Source: Bacteroidota bacterium
GTDB taxonomy: Bacteria; Bacteroidota; Bacteroidia; Flavobacteriales; Flavobacteriaceae
Assembly (NCBI GenBank): GCA_022562895.1
Contig: JADFOK010000023.1
Coordinates: 1-41,189 of the forward strand
Direction of reading: 5' to 3'
DNA: 41,189 nucleotides
The translations under genes and the position numbers were made by a program. The notes under the pieces were generated by a model. The model did no database searches. It saw only the letters and a list, made by a program, of their open reading frames with translations, and was not told where the DNA came from. This document shows, piece after piece, positions 26,110-34,560 of the stretch. How positions within the stretch are numbered: position 1 is the stretch's first letter; the number at the start of each line of letters is the position of its first letter.

Positions 26110-27495
26110 TTAATTATCTGCTAATTCTAGGTTTTCTGTTCCTTCCAGAATTTCATGTTCGTCATCTTCAATACCATGAGTGAGAACTTCTAATTTTTTC
26201 CTTATTAATAATACTAAAAATCCTAAAACCACACAGAATATTGCTATTCCCGTAAAAATTTTAAATTCTCCTAAACTTTGAGACCACTCACCAAGTAAAC
26301 CCGCTAACTTACTTCCAAAGCCTGTCATTGCAAAATACAAACCCATCATAATTGAGGCATATTTTAACGGAGCTAATTTTGTGATAAATGATAATGCAAC
26401 TGGTGAAAGACATAATTCTCCAATAGTATGGAACAGATAAGCTAAAACCAACCAATACATAGCAGAAGTGCCACTAGATTCATATTGAGCTGTTGCTCCT
26501 GACATAAAAAAGAACCCTGTTCCCATGATAATAAGCCCTAAAATCATTTTAAAAAGAGAGGTAGAAAGTTTTCCTTTTAATTTTCTTGCGGCCCAGTATC
26601 CTGCAACCAACGTTCCTAAAAATATGATAAACATGGCATTTAAAGATTGAAACCAAGATGCCGGGATTTGCCATCCCATAAATATTCTATCGGTTTTTTC
26701 CATGGTGTAAATGTTCATTAAACCCCCAGCCTGCTCAAATGCTCCCCAAAATACAATAACCAATAGAAATGAAATCAATAGAACAAATACTCTGTCTTTT
26801 TCAATCTTAGTTAAGGGCTTTTTCAATAATGCTTTTTCTTCTATATTTTGAGAAGCTCCTAAAAAATTACCTATCTCTTTTAAATGTTTTTGCCCTAATA
26901 GATATTGAACCAAACCAAAGAACATTCCTACTCCTGCTAATCCAAACCCATAATGCCAGCCATATACTTCACCTACATACCCCACAATTATACTGGATAA
27001 AAATGCTCCTAGATTTATACCAATATAAAAAATGGTAAAGCCTTTATCTCTTCTTATATCTCCCTTTTTGTATAATCCGCCAACCATTGTAGAAATATTT
27101 GGTTTTAGCATTCCTACTCCACAAACAATTAGAACCAATCCTGTATAAAAAGCCCACATTTCTTCTACCGCCAAAATACTATGACCAAAAACCAATAAAA
27201 CACCTCCAACGAGCACCGACTTTTTTTGGCCCAAAAGCTTATCTGCTATAATTCCTCCCGGGATAGACATAACATATACCATCATAGTATACCATCCATA
27301 TAAAGCTAATGCATCACCATTACTCCATCCTAAACCAGCATTGCTGTCTGAAGTTAGACCCACTAAGTATAATACTAAAATAGCTCGCATTCCATAGTAG
27401 GAAAAACGTTCCCACATTTCAGTAAAAAAGAGCACAAATAACCCTATTGGATGTCCAAATATTTCTTTCTGTTTAGGTTGTAAAGTAGTTGACAT
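26110..27495 (-). CDS. POT-family proton:peptide symporter (short form)
   Basis: The 461-residue paralogue of the gene downstream. It shares the N-terminal block EMWERFSYYGMRAILVLYL with the ExxERF proton motif, plus FYIGINLGAFLSSIIVGYVG, FWGAFEQAGGLMNIY and the C-terminal LGELCLSPVALSFITKLAP. It has the usual 12-helix length and an acidic C-terminal tail. It starts only 30 bases after the end of the dipeptidyl peptidase gene, so the two are almost certainly one transcript: the peptidase releases dipeptides in the periplasm and the symporter takes them up. Confidence 0.94.
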   Translation of the reverse strand: MSTTLQPKQKEIFGHPIGLFVLFFTEMWERFSYYGMRAILVLYLVGLTSDSNAGLGWSNGDALALYGWYTMMVYVMSIPGGIIADKLLGQKKSVLVGGVLLVFGHSILAVEEMWAFYTGLVLIVCGVGMLKPNISTMVGGLYKKGDIRRDKGFTIFYIGINLGAFLSSIIVGYVGEVYGWHYGFGLAGVGMFFGLVQYLLGQKHLKEIGNFLGASQNIEEKALLKKPLTKIEKDRVFVLLISFLLVIVFWGAFEQAGGLMNIYTMEKTDRIFMGWQIPASWFQSLNAMFIIFLGTLVAGYWAARKLKGKLSTSLFKMILGLIIMGTGFFFMSGATAQYESSGTSAMYWLVLAYLFHTIGELCLSPVALSFITKLAPLKYASIMMGLYFAMTGFGSKLAGLLGEWSQSLGEFKIFTGIAIFCVVLGFLVLLIRKKLEVLTHGIEDDEHEILEGTENLELADN

Positions 27496-27525
27496 AATTA
27501 TTTAGTGTTAATTAGTAAAATGTTA

Positions 27526-29796
27526 TTAGTTTTTTATTTTTATTAGATTATCCTCCGGTTCACCTAAGGTTTCATATATGAATTTAGTCATTCTTGTAAA
27601 CAAATGTAAACGAGTATTTCCCCCGTAAATCCCATGATTCTTATCTGGATATATAGCCCAATCAAACTGTTTGTTGGCTTGTATTAAAGCTTCAACCATT
27701 CGCATTGTATTTTGCAAATGAACATTATCGTCAGCGCCACCATGTACCAATAAATAATCTCCTTTTAAATTATCTACATAAGTAATAGGAGAATTTTCAT
27801 CATAACCAGATGGATTCTCCTGAGGTGTTTGCATATATCGTTCTGTGTAGATGGTATCGTAAAAACGCCAGCTACTCACAGGAGCCACAGCAATAGCCAT
27901 AGAGAAAACATCATTTGCCTGGAACAAACAGTTAGAAGACATAAAAGCTCCATAACTCCATCCCCAAATTCCAATTCTGGCAGCATCGATATAGGGTAGT
28001 TCTCCTAATTTTTTTGCAACTTCTATTTGATCTTCAACTTCGTATTTTCCTAGTTCTTTTTGGGTAAGTTTTTTAAAGTCCCTCCCTTTCAATCCGGTTC
28101 CTCTTCCATCAACACAAACAATAATATAGCCTTCCTGTGCTAACATTTGATGCCAATAATCATTACTACCTCCCCATCTGTTTGCCACCTGCTGGCTTCC
28201 CGGCCCCGAATATTGATACATAAACAAGGGATATTTTTTATTTGGATCGAAATCCAAAGGTTTGATCATATACATATTAAGATCATTCCCATTTATTGAT
28301 ATAGTTGAAAATTCTTTGGGTGATACCTTATATTCACTCACCAATTCTCTTAGTGAATTATTATTCTTTATCTCCCTTATCTGTTCTCCAGTCCTGGAAT
28401 TATGTAATGTGAATTTATACGGTGTAACAGTATTAGAAAAAGTGCCTATAAAATAAGTGAAATCAGAACTAAAGGAAGCGCTATTGGTTCCCGTTTCCTG
28501 AGATAATCTAACATTGTTTGTACCTTGAATTGTAATTGAATACACATCACGATTAATATTTCCATTTTGAGTACTTTGATAATAAATTATACCGGTATTT
28601 TCATCAAAACCATAATAACGGGTTACTTCCCAATCTCCATCGGTAATTTGGTTCACTAACTTTCCGGTTTTATCGTAAAGGTAAATATGATTCCATCCAC
28701 TTTTCTCACTCGTCCAGATAAAACTATTGTTATTTAAAAAAGTAAGGTCATCGGTCACATCCACATAGGCTTCATCTTTTTCCTGATGAATAAGTGTCGT
28801 TGAGTTGTTTCTAGAATCTACAAACACTAAATCCAAAATATTTTGATGTCTATTGGTTAGTTGTACACTTAATATATTAGCATCCTTAGTCCATTTTATT
28901 CTGGGTATATAATAACTGTTATATTCTGAAATATCAATTTCTGAGGTCTTCTGAGAAGATAAATCGTAAATATGCAAGGATACATTTGCATTTGCTTCAC
29001 CTGCTTTTGGGTACTTAAATACTTGTTGGGTAGGATATAATTCTGTACCTATAATATCCATAGAATACTCGGGTACTTCGGATTCGTCAAACCTAATATA
29101 AGCGATTTTATCTCCGTCTAAATTCCAATCAAAAGCACGCACAAAAGCAAATTCTTCTTCATATACCCAATCTGTTAATCCATTTATGATAGTATTTTTA
29201 GCTCCGTCTGTAGTAATCTGGATCGTTTTTCCTGCCTCGCCGCCTGCCTGTCCGGTAGGCAGGTCTGAAGTTAAATCAGTTATATATAAATTGTTTTCAA
29301 ATCCGTAGGCAATCTTAGATCCTTCATTATTAAAAGTAGGTCTCTGGATTTTGTTTTCTGAAACTAAAGAAAGTTCATTCGTGTTTATATCGTATACATA
29401 ATAAGTCCCGACCGAAGAATATCGATAGATTTGCTTCAATTGTGTAGCAAGTAATAGTTTTTTTTCGTCTTTACTGAACTCGTAAGAAATTATGTGATTA
29501 ATACCTTTTAAATCATTTGAATTTACTAAAGTCCTGACTTTTTCGCCGCTCTTATAATCGTAAACATCTACGGTAGAAACCTTCTCTGATGTGTTGTAGT
29601 TTAATACCGAATATTCCTTTCCGTTATTTAAGGATTTAAGTGCATCTAGCCTTTGGGTTCGAAAAGTACCACCCCAAATATCTTCTAATGTTATCTCTTT
29701 TTGTTGTGCTGTAACTGTTGTTAATGCTGTAAGAAACAGCAAAAACACGCTTTTAGGAAGTATTTTATACAATTTGTAAAAATTTTGGTTCGCCAA
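27526..29796 (-). CDS. Dipeptidyl peptidase IV-like S9 serine peptidase
   Basis: A 756-residue exported prolyl-type dipeptidyl peptidase that removes N-terminal dipeptides. An N-terminal signal peptide (up to about TTVTAQQ, residue 31) precedes the beta-propeller, which contains DWVYEEEFAF, the double-glutamate motif that holds the substrate amino end. The hydrolase domain has the nucleophile in GWSYGAFMSS, the aspartate in GGADDNVHLQNT and the histidine in DKNHGIYGG. A 12-residue insert DLPTGQAGGEAG (about 178-189) in the propeller is encoded by a GC-rich palindrome unlike the rest of the gene. It is first in the peptide-use operon with the POT genes. Confidence 0.94.
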   Translation of the reverse strand: MANQNFYKLYKILPKSVFLLFLTALTTVTAQQKEITLEDIWGGTFRTQRLDALKSLNNGKEYSVLNYNTSEKVSTVDVYDYKSGEKVRTLVNSNDLKGINHIISYEFSKDEKKLLLATQLKQIYRYSSVGTYYVYDINTNELSLVSENKIQRPTFNNEGSKIAYGFENNLYITDLTSDLPTGQAGGEAGKTIQITTDGAKNTIINGLTDWVYEEEFAFVRAFDWNLDGDKIAYIRFDESEVPEYSMDIIGTELYPTQQVFKYPKAGEANANVSLHIYDLSSQKTSEIDISEYNSYYIPRIKWTKDANILSVQLTNRHQNILDLVFVDSRNNSTTLIHQEKDEAYVDVTDDLTFLNNNSFIWTSEKSGWNHIYLYDKTGKLVNQITDGDWEVTRYYGFDENTGIIYYQSTQNGNINRDVYSITIQGTNNVRLSQETGTNSASFSSDFTYFIGTFSNTVTPYKFTLHNSRTGEQIREIKNNNSLRELVSEYKVSPKEFSTISINGNDLNMYMIKPLDFDPNKKYPLFMYQYSGPGSQQVANRWGGSNDYWHQMLAQEGYIIVCVDGRGTGLKGRDFKKLTQKELGKYEVEDQIEVAKKLGELPYIDAARIGIWGWSYGAFMSSNCLFQANDVFSMAIAVAPVSSWRFYDTIYTERYMQTPQENPSGYDENSPITYVDNLKGDYLLVHGGADDNVHLQNTMRMVEALIQANKQFDWAIYPDKNHGIYGGNTRLHLFTRMTKFIYETLGEPEDNLIKIKN
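29231..29265 (-). repeat. GC-rich palindromic insert in the peptidase gene
   Basis: CCTGCCT (29243-29249) pairs perfectly with AGGCAGG (29257-29263) around a 7-base loop GTCCGGT. A further CCTGCC copy (29231-29236) lies just beside it. The stretch is far richer in G+C than the surrounding gene and is read in frame as DLPTGQAGG plus EAG. I recall similar palindromes translated as PTGQAG in other Bacteroidetes genomes, which would make this a dispersed REP-like element; that is memory and not a search result. Confidence 0.75.
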
Positions 29797-30032
29797 GTTT
29801 ACTAAAATTTCAGCAATTATCAGTCTCTTTTATAGTTAAATGCAGTATGGCAATATTATAATTTTAAAATATTAAATATTTAGTATCCTAAACACCAAGC
29901 AACTATTTATTGAAGGATTTCAAATTACATAATTCTAATTTTATGTTTATGGGTTCATTTTATTAAAATTCGGTATTCATATCATCGATATTTTCAGGTT
30001 GATTGGCATAAATTTAGGTGTGTTTTAAATAC

Positions 30033-30040
30033 TATCTTTG
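30033..30040 (+). promoter_or_regulatory. Likely -7 element for mvaA
   Basis: TATCTTTG matches TAnnTTTG and lies 22 bases before the ATG at 30063. TTGG at 30003-30006 is the nearest -33-like sequence but is 27 bases away, longer than usual. The element supports 30063 as the start, since an ATG at 30018 would lie upstream of the promoter. Confidence 0.4.
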
Positions 30041-30062
30041 TATCATAACTTTCAAAAATATC

Positions 30063-31373
30063 ATGCAACCTGTTTCGGGATTTTCAAAGAAATCGAAAGA
30101 AGAAAAAATACAATGGTTAGCAGATAACTATCTTGCTAATAATTCTGGTGCCATTACTATTTTAGAGAAATACTGGAATAGGGATGAAAGTCTGCAAAAA
30201 TTACACGATGGCTTTATTGAAAATACGATAAGCAATTATTATCTGCCCTTTAGTATTGCGCCCAATTTTTTAATTAACCAAAAACTTTATGTGTTGCCTA
30301 TGGTTATTGAAGAAAGCTCTGTTGTTGCAGCAGCAAGCAATGCTGCAAAATTTTGGCTAGATAAAGGAGGTTTTATTGCCAAGGTGATTTCGACTATAAA
30401 AAACGGGCAAATTCATATTAATTTCTTTGGAAGCGTTACAGATATTCAGGATTTCTTTTCTGAAATAAAACCTCAATTACAGAAAAGCATTACTTCCATC
30501 GAAAAAAACATGAAAAAACGCGGTGGTGGGCTTTTAGATATTTCCCTTATCAACACTACTGAAAAACTGGATGGATACTATCAACTTCATTGTACTTTTA
30601 ATACAGGAGATGCCATGGGAGCTAATTTTATAAATAGTTGTTTAGAAAAAATCGCTAATACCTTTGAAACATTAGCGAAAGAGTTTTCGGCTTTTGCAGA
30701 TAAAAATACCTTCCCGGAAGTGATTTTGAGTATTCTTTCTAATTATGTCCCGGAATGTTTGGTACAAGCTCATGTGCAATGTTCAGTAGAACAATTAACG
30801 ACTCGGGAATTGAAGGGAGAAATATTTGCAGAGAAATTTGTACGTGCTGTCGATATTGCAATAGCCGAACCCAGACGTGCCGTAACCCATAACAAGGGAA
30901 TTATGAATGGTATCGATGCTGTATTATTAGCAACGGGAAATGATTACCGAGCTGTGGAATCAGGTATTCATGCTTATGCTTCTAAAAATGGAAATTATAC
31001 CAGTCTTACACATGCCAAGATCGAAAACGGTATTTTTTCTTTTTGGATTGAAATACCATTGGCCTTAGGAACCGTGGGTGGTCTTACTTCTTTACATCCA
31101 TTAGTGAAATTCGCATTTTCGATATTACAAAATCCTAATGCCAAAGAACTCATGCAAATAGTTGCTGTTGCGGGCCTAGCTCAAAATTTTGCAGCGATTC
31201 GATCTTTGATTACTACAGGAATTCAAAAAGGACATATGAAAATGCACCTTATGAATATTCTAAATCAAATAAAAGCTAGTTCAACTGAAAAGGAAAAAGT
31301 GATTCATTATTTTAAAGAAAACACTGTTTCCTATAATGCTGTTGAGAACTTTATTGAAAATCTTCGGTCATAA
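30063..31373 (+). CDS. mvaA: Class II hydroxymethylglutaryl-CoA reductase
   Basis: This enzyme interconverts HMG-CoA and mevalonate; here it probably works in the biosynthetic direction for isoprenoids. The 436-residue product has class II features and no membrane domain. It shows the catalytic glutamate in PMVIEESSVVAAASNAAK (residue 83, as in the Pseudomonas mevalonii enzyme), the aspartate in NTGDAMGANFIN, the lysine in THNKGIMNGIDAV and the late histidine region KGHMKMH. I chose the ATG at 30063: the family's usual SGFSKKSKEEKIQWL follows, and a -7 element lies just upstream. The GHMP kinase follows directly, giving two mevalonate-route genes together. Confidence 0.95.
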   Translation: MQPVSGFSKKSKEEKIQWLADNYLANNSGAITILEKYWNRDESLQKLHDGFIENTISNYYLPFSIAPNFLINQKLYVLPMVIEESSVVAAASNAAKFWLDKGGFIAKVISTIKNGQIHINFFGSVTDIQDFFSEIKPQLQKSITSIEKNMKKRGGGLLDISLINTTEKLDGYYQLHCTFNTGDAMGANFINSCLEKIANTFETLAKEFSAFADKNTFPEVILSILSNYVPECLVQAHVQCSVEQLTTRELKGEIFAEKFVRAVDIAIAEPRRAVTHNKGIMNGIDAVLLATGNDYRAVESGIHAYASKNGNYTSLTHAKIENGIFSFWIEIPLALGTVGGLTSLHPLVKFAFSILQNPNAKELMQIVAVAGLAQNFAAIRSLITTGIQKGHMKMHLMNILNQIKASSTEKEKVIHYFKENTVSYNAVENFIENLRS

Positions 31374-31374
31374 T

Positions 31375-32295
31375 TTGAAACAAAAATTTTATAGCAACGG
31401 AAAATTATTGCTCACCGGTGAGTATATGGTATTAGATGGTGCTATTGCTCTTGCAATACCTACTAAGTTTGGACAGTCCTTAACCGTTGAAAAATTAGAA
31501 GAACCAAAAATTAATTGGAAGAGTATCGACGAAAATGGAAAGGTTTGGTTCGATGATGAGTTTGAAGTAAGCTCATTAAACAGTCCAAAGAATCCTGTCA
31601 GTACTCAAAAAAAGCACGCTGTTTCCAAAAGAATAGTAAGCATATTAAATGCTGCCAAAATCCTAAATCCCGAGTTTTTAACTATTAGTAATGGATATCG
31701 TGTAACTACAAAACTTGACTTTCCTATAAATTGGGGGCTTGGTTCTTCTTCAACATTATTAAATAACATAGCAAGTTGGGCAAAAGTAGACCCTTATAAA
31801 CTTTTAGAAATAAGCAATGGTGGAAGTGGATATGATATCGCTGCTGCTCAAAACGACTCTCCCATATTATTCTCCATAATAAATGGAATCTCTGTAACAA
31901 AAGGTATAAAATTACCCTGGGGTTTTACCAAACAACTGTTTTTCGTTCATCTCAACAAAAAGCAAAGTAGTAAAGAGGGAATTGTACAATATAAATTAAA
32001 ACCTAAATCTCAATTAGCTGTTTCAGAAATTAGTGACATTACCTTAAAGATATGTAGTTGCAGATCGTTAAAAGGATTCGAAGAATTGATTACAAAACAC
32101 GAGCAAATTATTTCACAAATCATAAAACAAGATCCTGTAAAAGTAATTCTGTTTAAAAATTATAAAGGGTCCATAAAAAGTCTAGGAGCTTGGGGTGGAG
32201 ATTTTATATTAGTGACAGGTGAGAAAGAAGATTGGAATTATTTCAGGAAAAAAGGATACCAAACTATACTTTCTTTTGAAGAAATGAAACTATAA
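31375..32295 (+). CDS. GHMP-family kinase, probable mevalonate-pathway kinase
   Basis: A soluble kinase of the GHMP superfamily, about 306 residues. Motif 1 is KLLLTGEYMVLDGAIALAIP at the N-terminus; motif 2 (phosphate binding) is NWGLGSSSTLLNNIA; and GGSGYDIAAAQ follows. Next to mvaA it most likely phosphorylates mevalonate or phosphomevalonate; the sequence alone does not let me decide. The best start is the TTG at 31375, one base after the mvaA stop, since it gives the usual KQKFYSNGK beginning. The ATG at 31336 would add 13 residues inside mvaA. A terminator follows. Confidence 0.85.
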   Translation: MKQKFYSNGKLLLTGEYMVLDGAIALAIPTKFGQSLTVEKLEEPKINWKSIDENGKVWFDDEFEVSSLNSPKNPVSTQKKHAVSKRIVSILNAAKILNPEFLTISNGYRVTTKLDFPINWGLGSSSTLLNNIASWAKVDPYKLLEISNGGSGYDIAAAQNDSPILFSIINGISVTKGIKLPWGFTKQLFFVHLNKKQSSKEGIVQYKLKPKSQLAVSEISDITLKICSCRSLKGFEELITKHEQIISQIIKQDPVKVILFKNYKGSIKSLGAWGGDFILVTGEKEDWNYFRKKGYQTILSFEEMKL

Positions 32296-32331
32296 AAAAC
32301 CCATCTTTAAAAAATTTAAAAAAGGGTTTTT
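32294..32331. terminator. Bidirectional terminator between the GHMP kinase and ppiD-like genes
   Basis: AAAAAACCC (32294-32302) pairs with GGGTTTTTA (32324-32331), leaving an AT-rich loop. The A and T runs on both sides let it serve both converging transcripts. The stem has only three G-C pairs, so it may be modest in strength. Confidence 0.65.
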
Positions 32332-32349
32332 AAAACCGGGTATAATATC

Positions 32350-34470
32350 TTAATAGAAATCTGCTCTGTTATCTTCAATTTTCGCAGCATTTTTTAATGC
32401 ATTATAAACTTTAAAGTTTATTGTGGGTATCAATGTTGCATTTAATTGGTTAGCATAAAAAGAATAATCTTCTAAATCCGGAGCATTATTTATCGCTAAA
32501 ATACGCACTATATAAACTCCGTTTTTTCCATCTATTAAATCGGTGGATTCACCCACTTTTTTACCAAAAGCCATGCCTATTACTTTTGCTTCTGTTCCTG
32601 CCCCCGCAATGGTTGGATTGGCCATCGTAAGTGCAGTTGCATTTTGAACTGTAACGTTTTGGTTTGAAGCTATTTCATTTAATGTGGTTCCGGAAACAGA
32701 CTCGCGAATTTTTACAGCTTTTTTTTCATTTCGCAAGATAGGAGTTACAATTGAAGAGGCTTCGCTTATACTCATAAGGCCTTTTGGATTTTTACGTGTA
32801 AGTTGAGCTATTACATAGCCGTTTAACACGTTAAATCGTCTAACATCTCCAATATTTGTATCGTCCTGGTATGCCCAATTAACAATTTGACGATTATTTC
32901 CAATACCAGGAATATTAGCATCCAGCTTGCCAATTCTATTCACCGGTTTTAAATTTAAACCCTGCTCTTTTGCTAATTCATTAAAGTCTCCATTTTGAGA
33001 ATCTAATTCAAAATTTGCAGCATTGGAAAATACCTCATTCATGGTTTTTTCTGAAGGCTCAATTTCTTTTGTAATGGTAGCTACTTTTAAAACTTTTTGA
33101 ATATTTTTTTGATCCACTATCTCTATTATATGGAATCCAAAATTAGTTTCTACAACGCCCAATTTTCCAATTTCATTATCGAACACAAAATCGTTAAAGA
33201 CAGTTACCATATTTCCCGGTACGAAATATCCTAAATCACCGCCTGAATCTTTATTAGAGAGATCTTCAGAAAAATCTGCTGCAATGACTTCATACTTACT
33301 TTTATCTTTTTGCAAAACGTTTAAAATACTATCTGCTAATGCTTTTGCTTCTTCTTTTGTACGGCTTACATCTTGTGGTGCTGTAACTAAGCCTTGAAAC
33401 CTTATTAAGATATGATTTGCTTTAACAGAATCCGGCATTTGTCTTTCTTCGATTACCTTAATGAGGTTGAAGTTATTCCCTTCCCTGTATGGACCATAAA
33501 TTTCACCCACATTTAAATTAGAAATTGTATCGGCTACACCGCTAGGCAAATCTTTTTTAAACCACCATCTATCTATATATCCTTTGTCTGAATTTGCATT
33601 TACAAATTCCTGATAATCGGTAGTTTTGAAAAATCCCGGAATAGTATCATTCATATCAGATACATTATTGAATTCAATTTTATCTTGTAATAATGCAGCA
33701 ATTGTTTCTCTTGATGCATCTATATCTTCTGGTGAAGGATCTTCAGTAAAAGAAATATACTGAATATCAAGCAGGGGTTCAACTTCAAAATCTTTAGGAT
33801 GATCCTTAATGTATTTTTCAATTTCTTCACTGCTAACAGGTACGTCCTCATCTGCTATTTTTGAATAAGGTAAATGAACGTATTCTATATTGATTTTATC
33901 GTTTTGAAAATGATATTCTTGTTTTCCTTCAGCTAGTGTGGTAATAAACCCCCCTTTTACTAAGTTGAAGTAATTTTTTTCTAATATGCCATTCTCTGTA
34001 ATTTTCTCGAAATCCAGCCACTGTTGGTATGCCTCTAGAGAAGTAGCTTTTAAATTGGCTATATATTCTTGTAATTTTCTTTCATCAAATTGTCCAGCAT
34101 CATTTTGAAATGTAGGATTGTTTGCCAAGTTTGTACTTAAAGCATCACTTAATTGTGCTTTCTCTATTGTAAGTCCTAATGCTTCGTATTGTTCATTAAG
34201 TAATACACGACGTAACTCACGTTCCCATACAATATTCATTGCCTGGGTTGTAGCGGTACTTGGACCAAGCGAACGCTGAGTAACATCTACTAGCTTCATA
34301 AAGTCTTCACGTGGAATATCTATTCCATTTACCGTTGCTATATTACTCTGTCCTTTTGGGGAGCTAGTACTACTCCCTATCACACCGTCTAACACAAATG
34401 CAAAAAGTGCTAAAGCTATAATTATTATAAGAAATACTCCTTTTTTTCTAATACTGTTTAAAATTGCCAT
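32350..34470 (-). CDS. PpiD-like membrane-anchored peptidyl-prolyl isomerase/chaperone
   Basis: A 706-residue periplasmic folding factor anchored in the inner membrane by one N-terminal helix (about 12-30, FLIIIIALALFAFVLDGVIG). The SurA_N/PpiD chaperone region follows (ATVNGIDIPREDFMKLVDVTQ onward). A parvulin domain at about 340-450 shows VKANHILIRFQ, SKDSGGDLGYFVPGNMV (its first residue read as N) and NFGFHIIEIVDQ. It probably assists outer-membrane and secreted proteins after Sec export. It lies 90 bases downstream of the CNNM-family gene on the same strand and ends the coaX-lptC gene cluster. Confidence 0.9.
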   Translation of the reverse strand: MAILNSIRKKGVFLIIIIALALFAFVLDGVIGSSTSSPKGQSNIATVNGIDIPREDFMKLVDVTQRSLGPSTATTQAMNIVWERELRRVLLNEQYEALGLTIEKAQLSDALSTNLANNPTFQNDAGQFDERKLQEYIANLKATSLEAYQQWLDFEKITENGILEKNYFNLVKGGFITTLAEGKQEYHFQNDKINIEYVHLPYSKIADEDVPVSSEEIEKYIKDHPKDFEVEPLLDIQYISFTEDPSPEDIDASRETIAALLQDKIEFNNVSDMNDTIPGFFKTTDYQEFVNANSDKGYIDRWWFKKDLPSGVADTISNLNVGEIYGPYREGNNFNLIKVIEERQMPDSVKANHILIRFQGLVTAPQDVSRTKEEAKALADSILNVLQKDKSKYEVIAADFSEDLSNKDSGGDLGYFVPGNMVTVFNDFVFDNEIGKLGVVETNFGFHIIEIVDQKNIQKVLKVATITKEIEPSEKTMNEVFSNAANFELDSQNGDFNELAKEQGLNLKPVNRIGKLDANIPGIGNNRQIVNWAYQDDTNIGDVRRFNVLNGYVIAQLTRKNPKGLMSISEASSIVTPILRNEKKAVKIRESVSGTTLNEIASNQNVTVQNATALTMANPTIAGAGTEAKVIGMAFGKKVGESTDLIDGKNGVYIVRILAINNAPDLEDYSFYANQLNATLIPTINFKVYNALKNAAKIEDNRADFY

Positions 34471-34560
34471 CTGTCATTCAAATTTATAGGGGGCGAAAAT
34501 ACCATTTTCCAAGCAGTAATAAAAAAGTTCGTTTGAAAAAATGAAGGAATTATTAAAATT

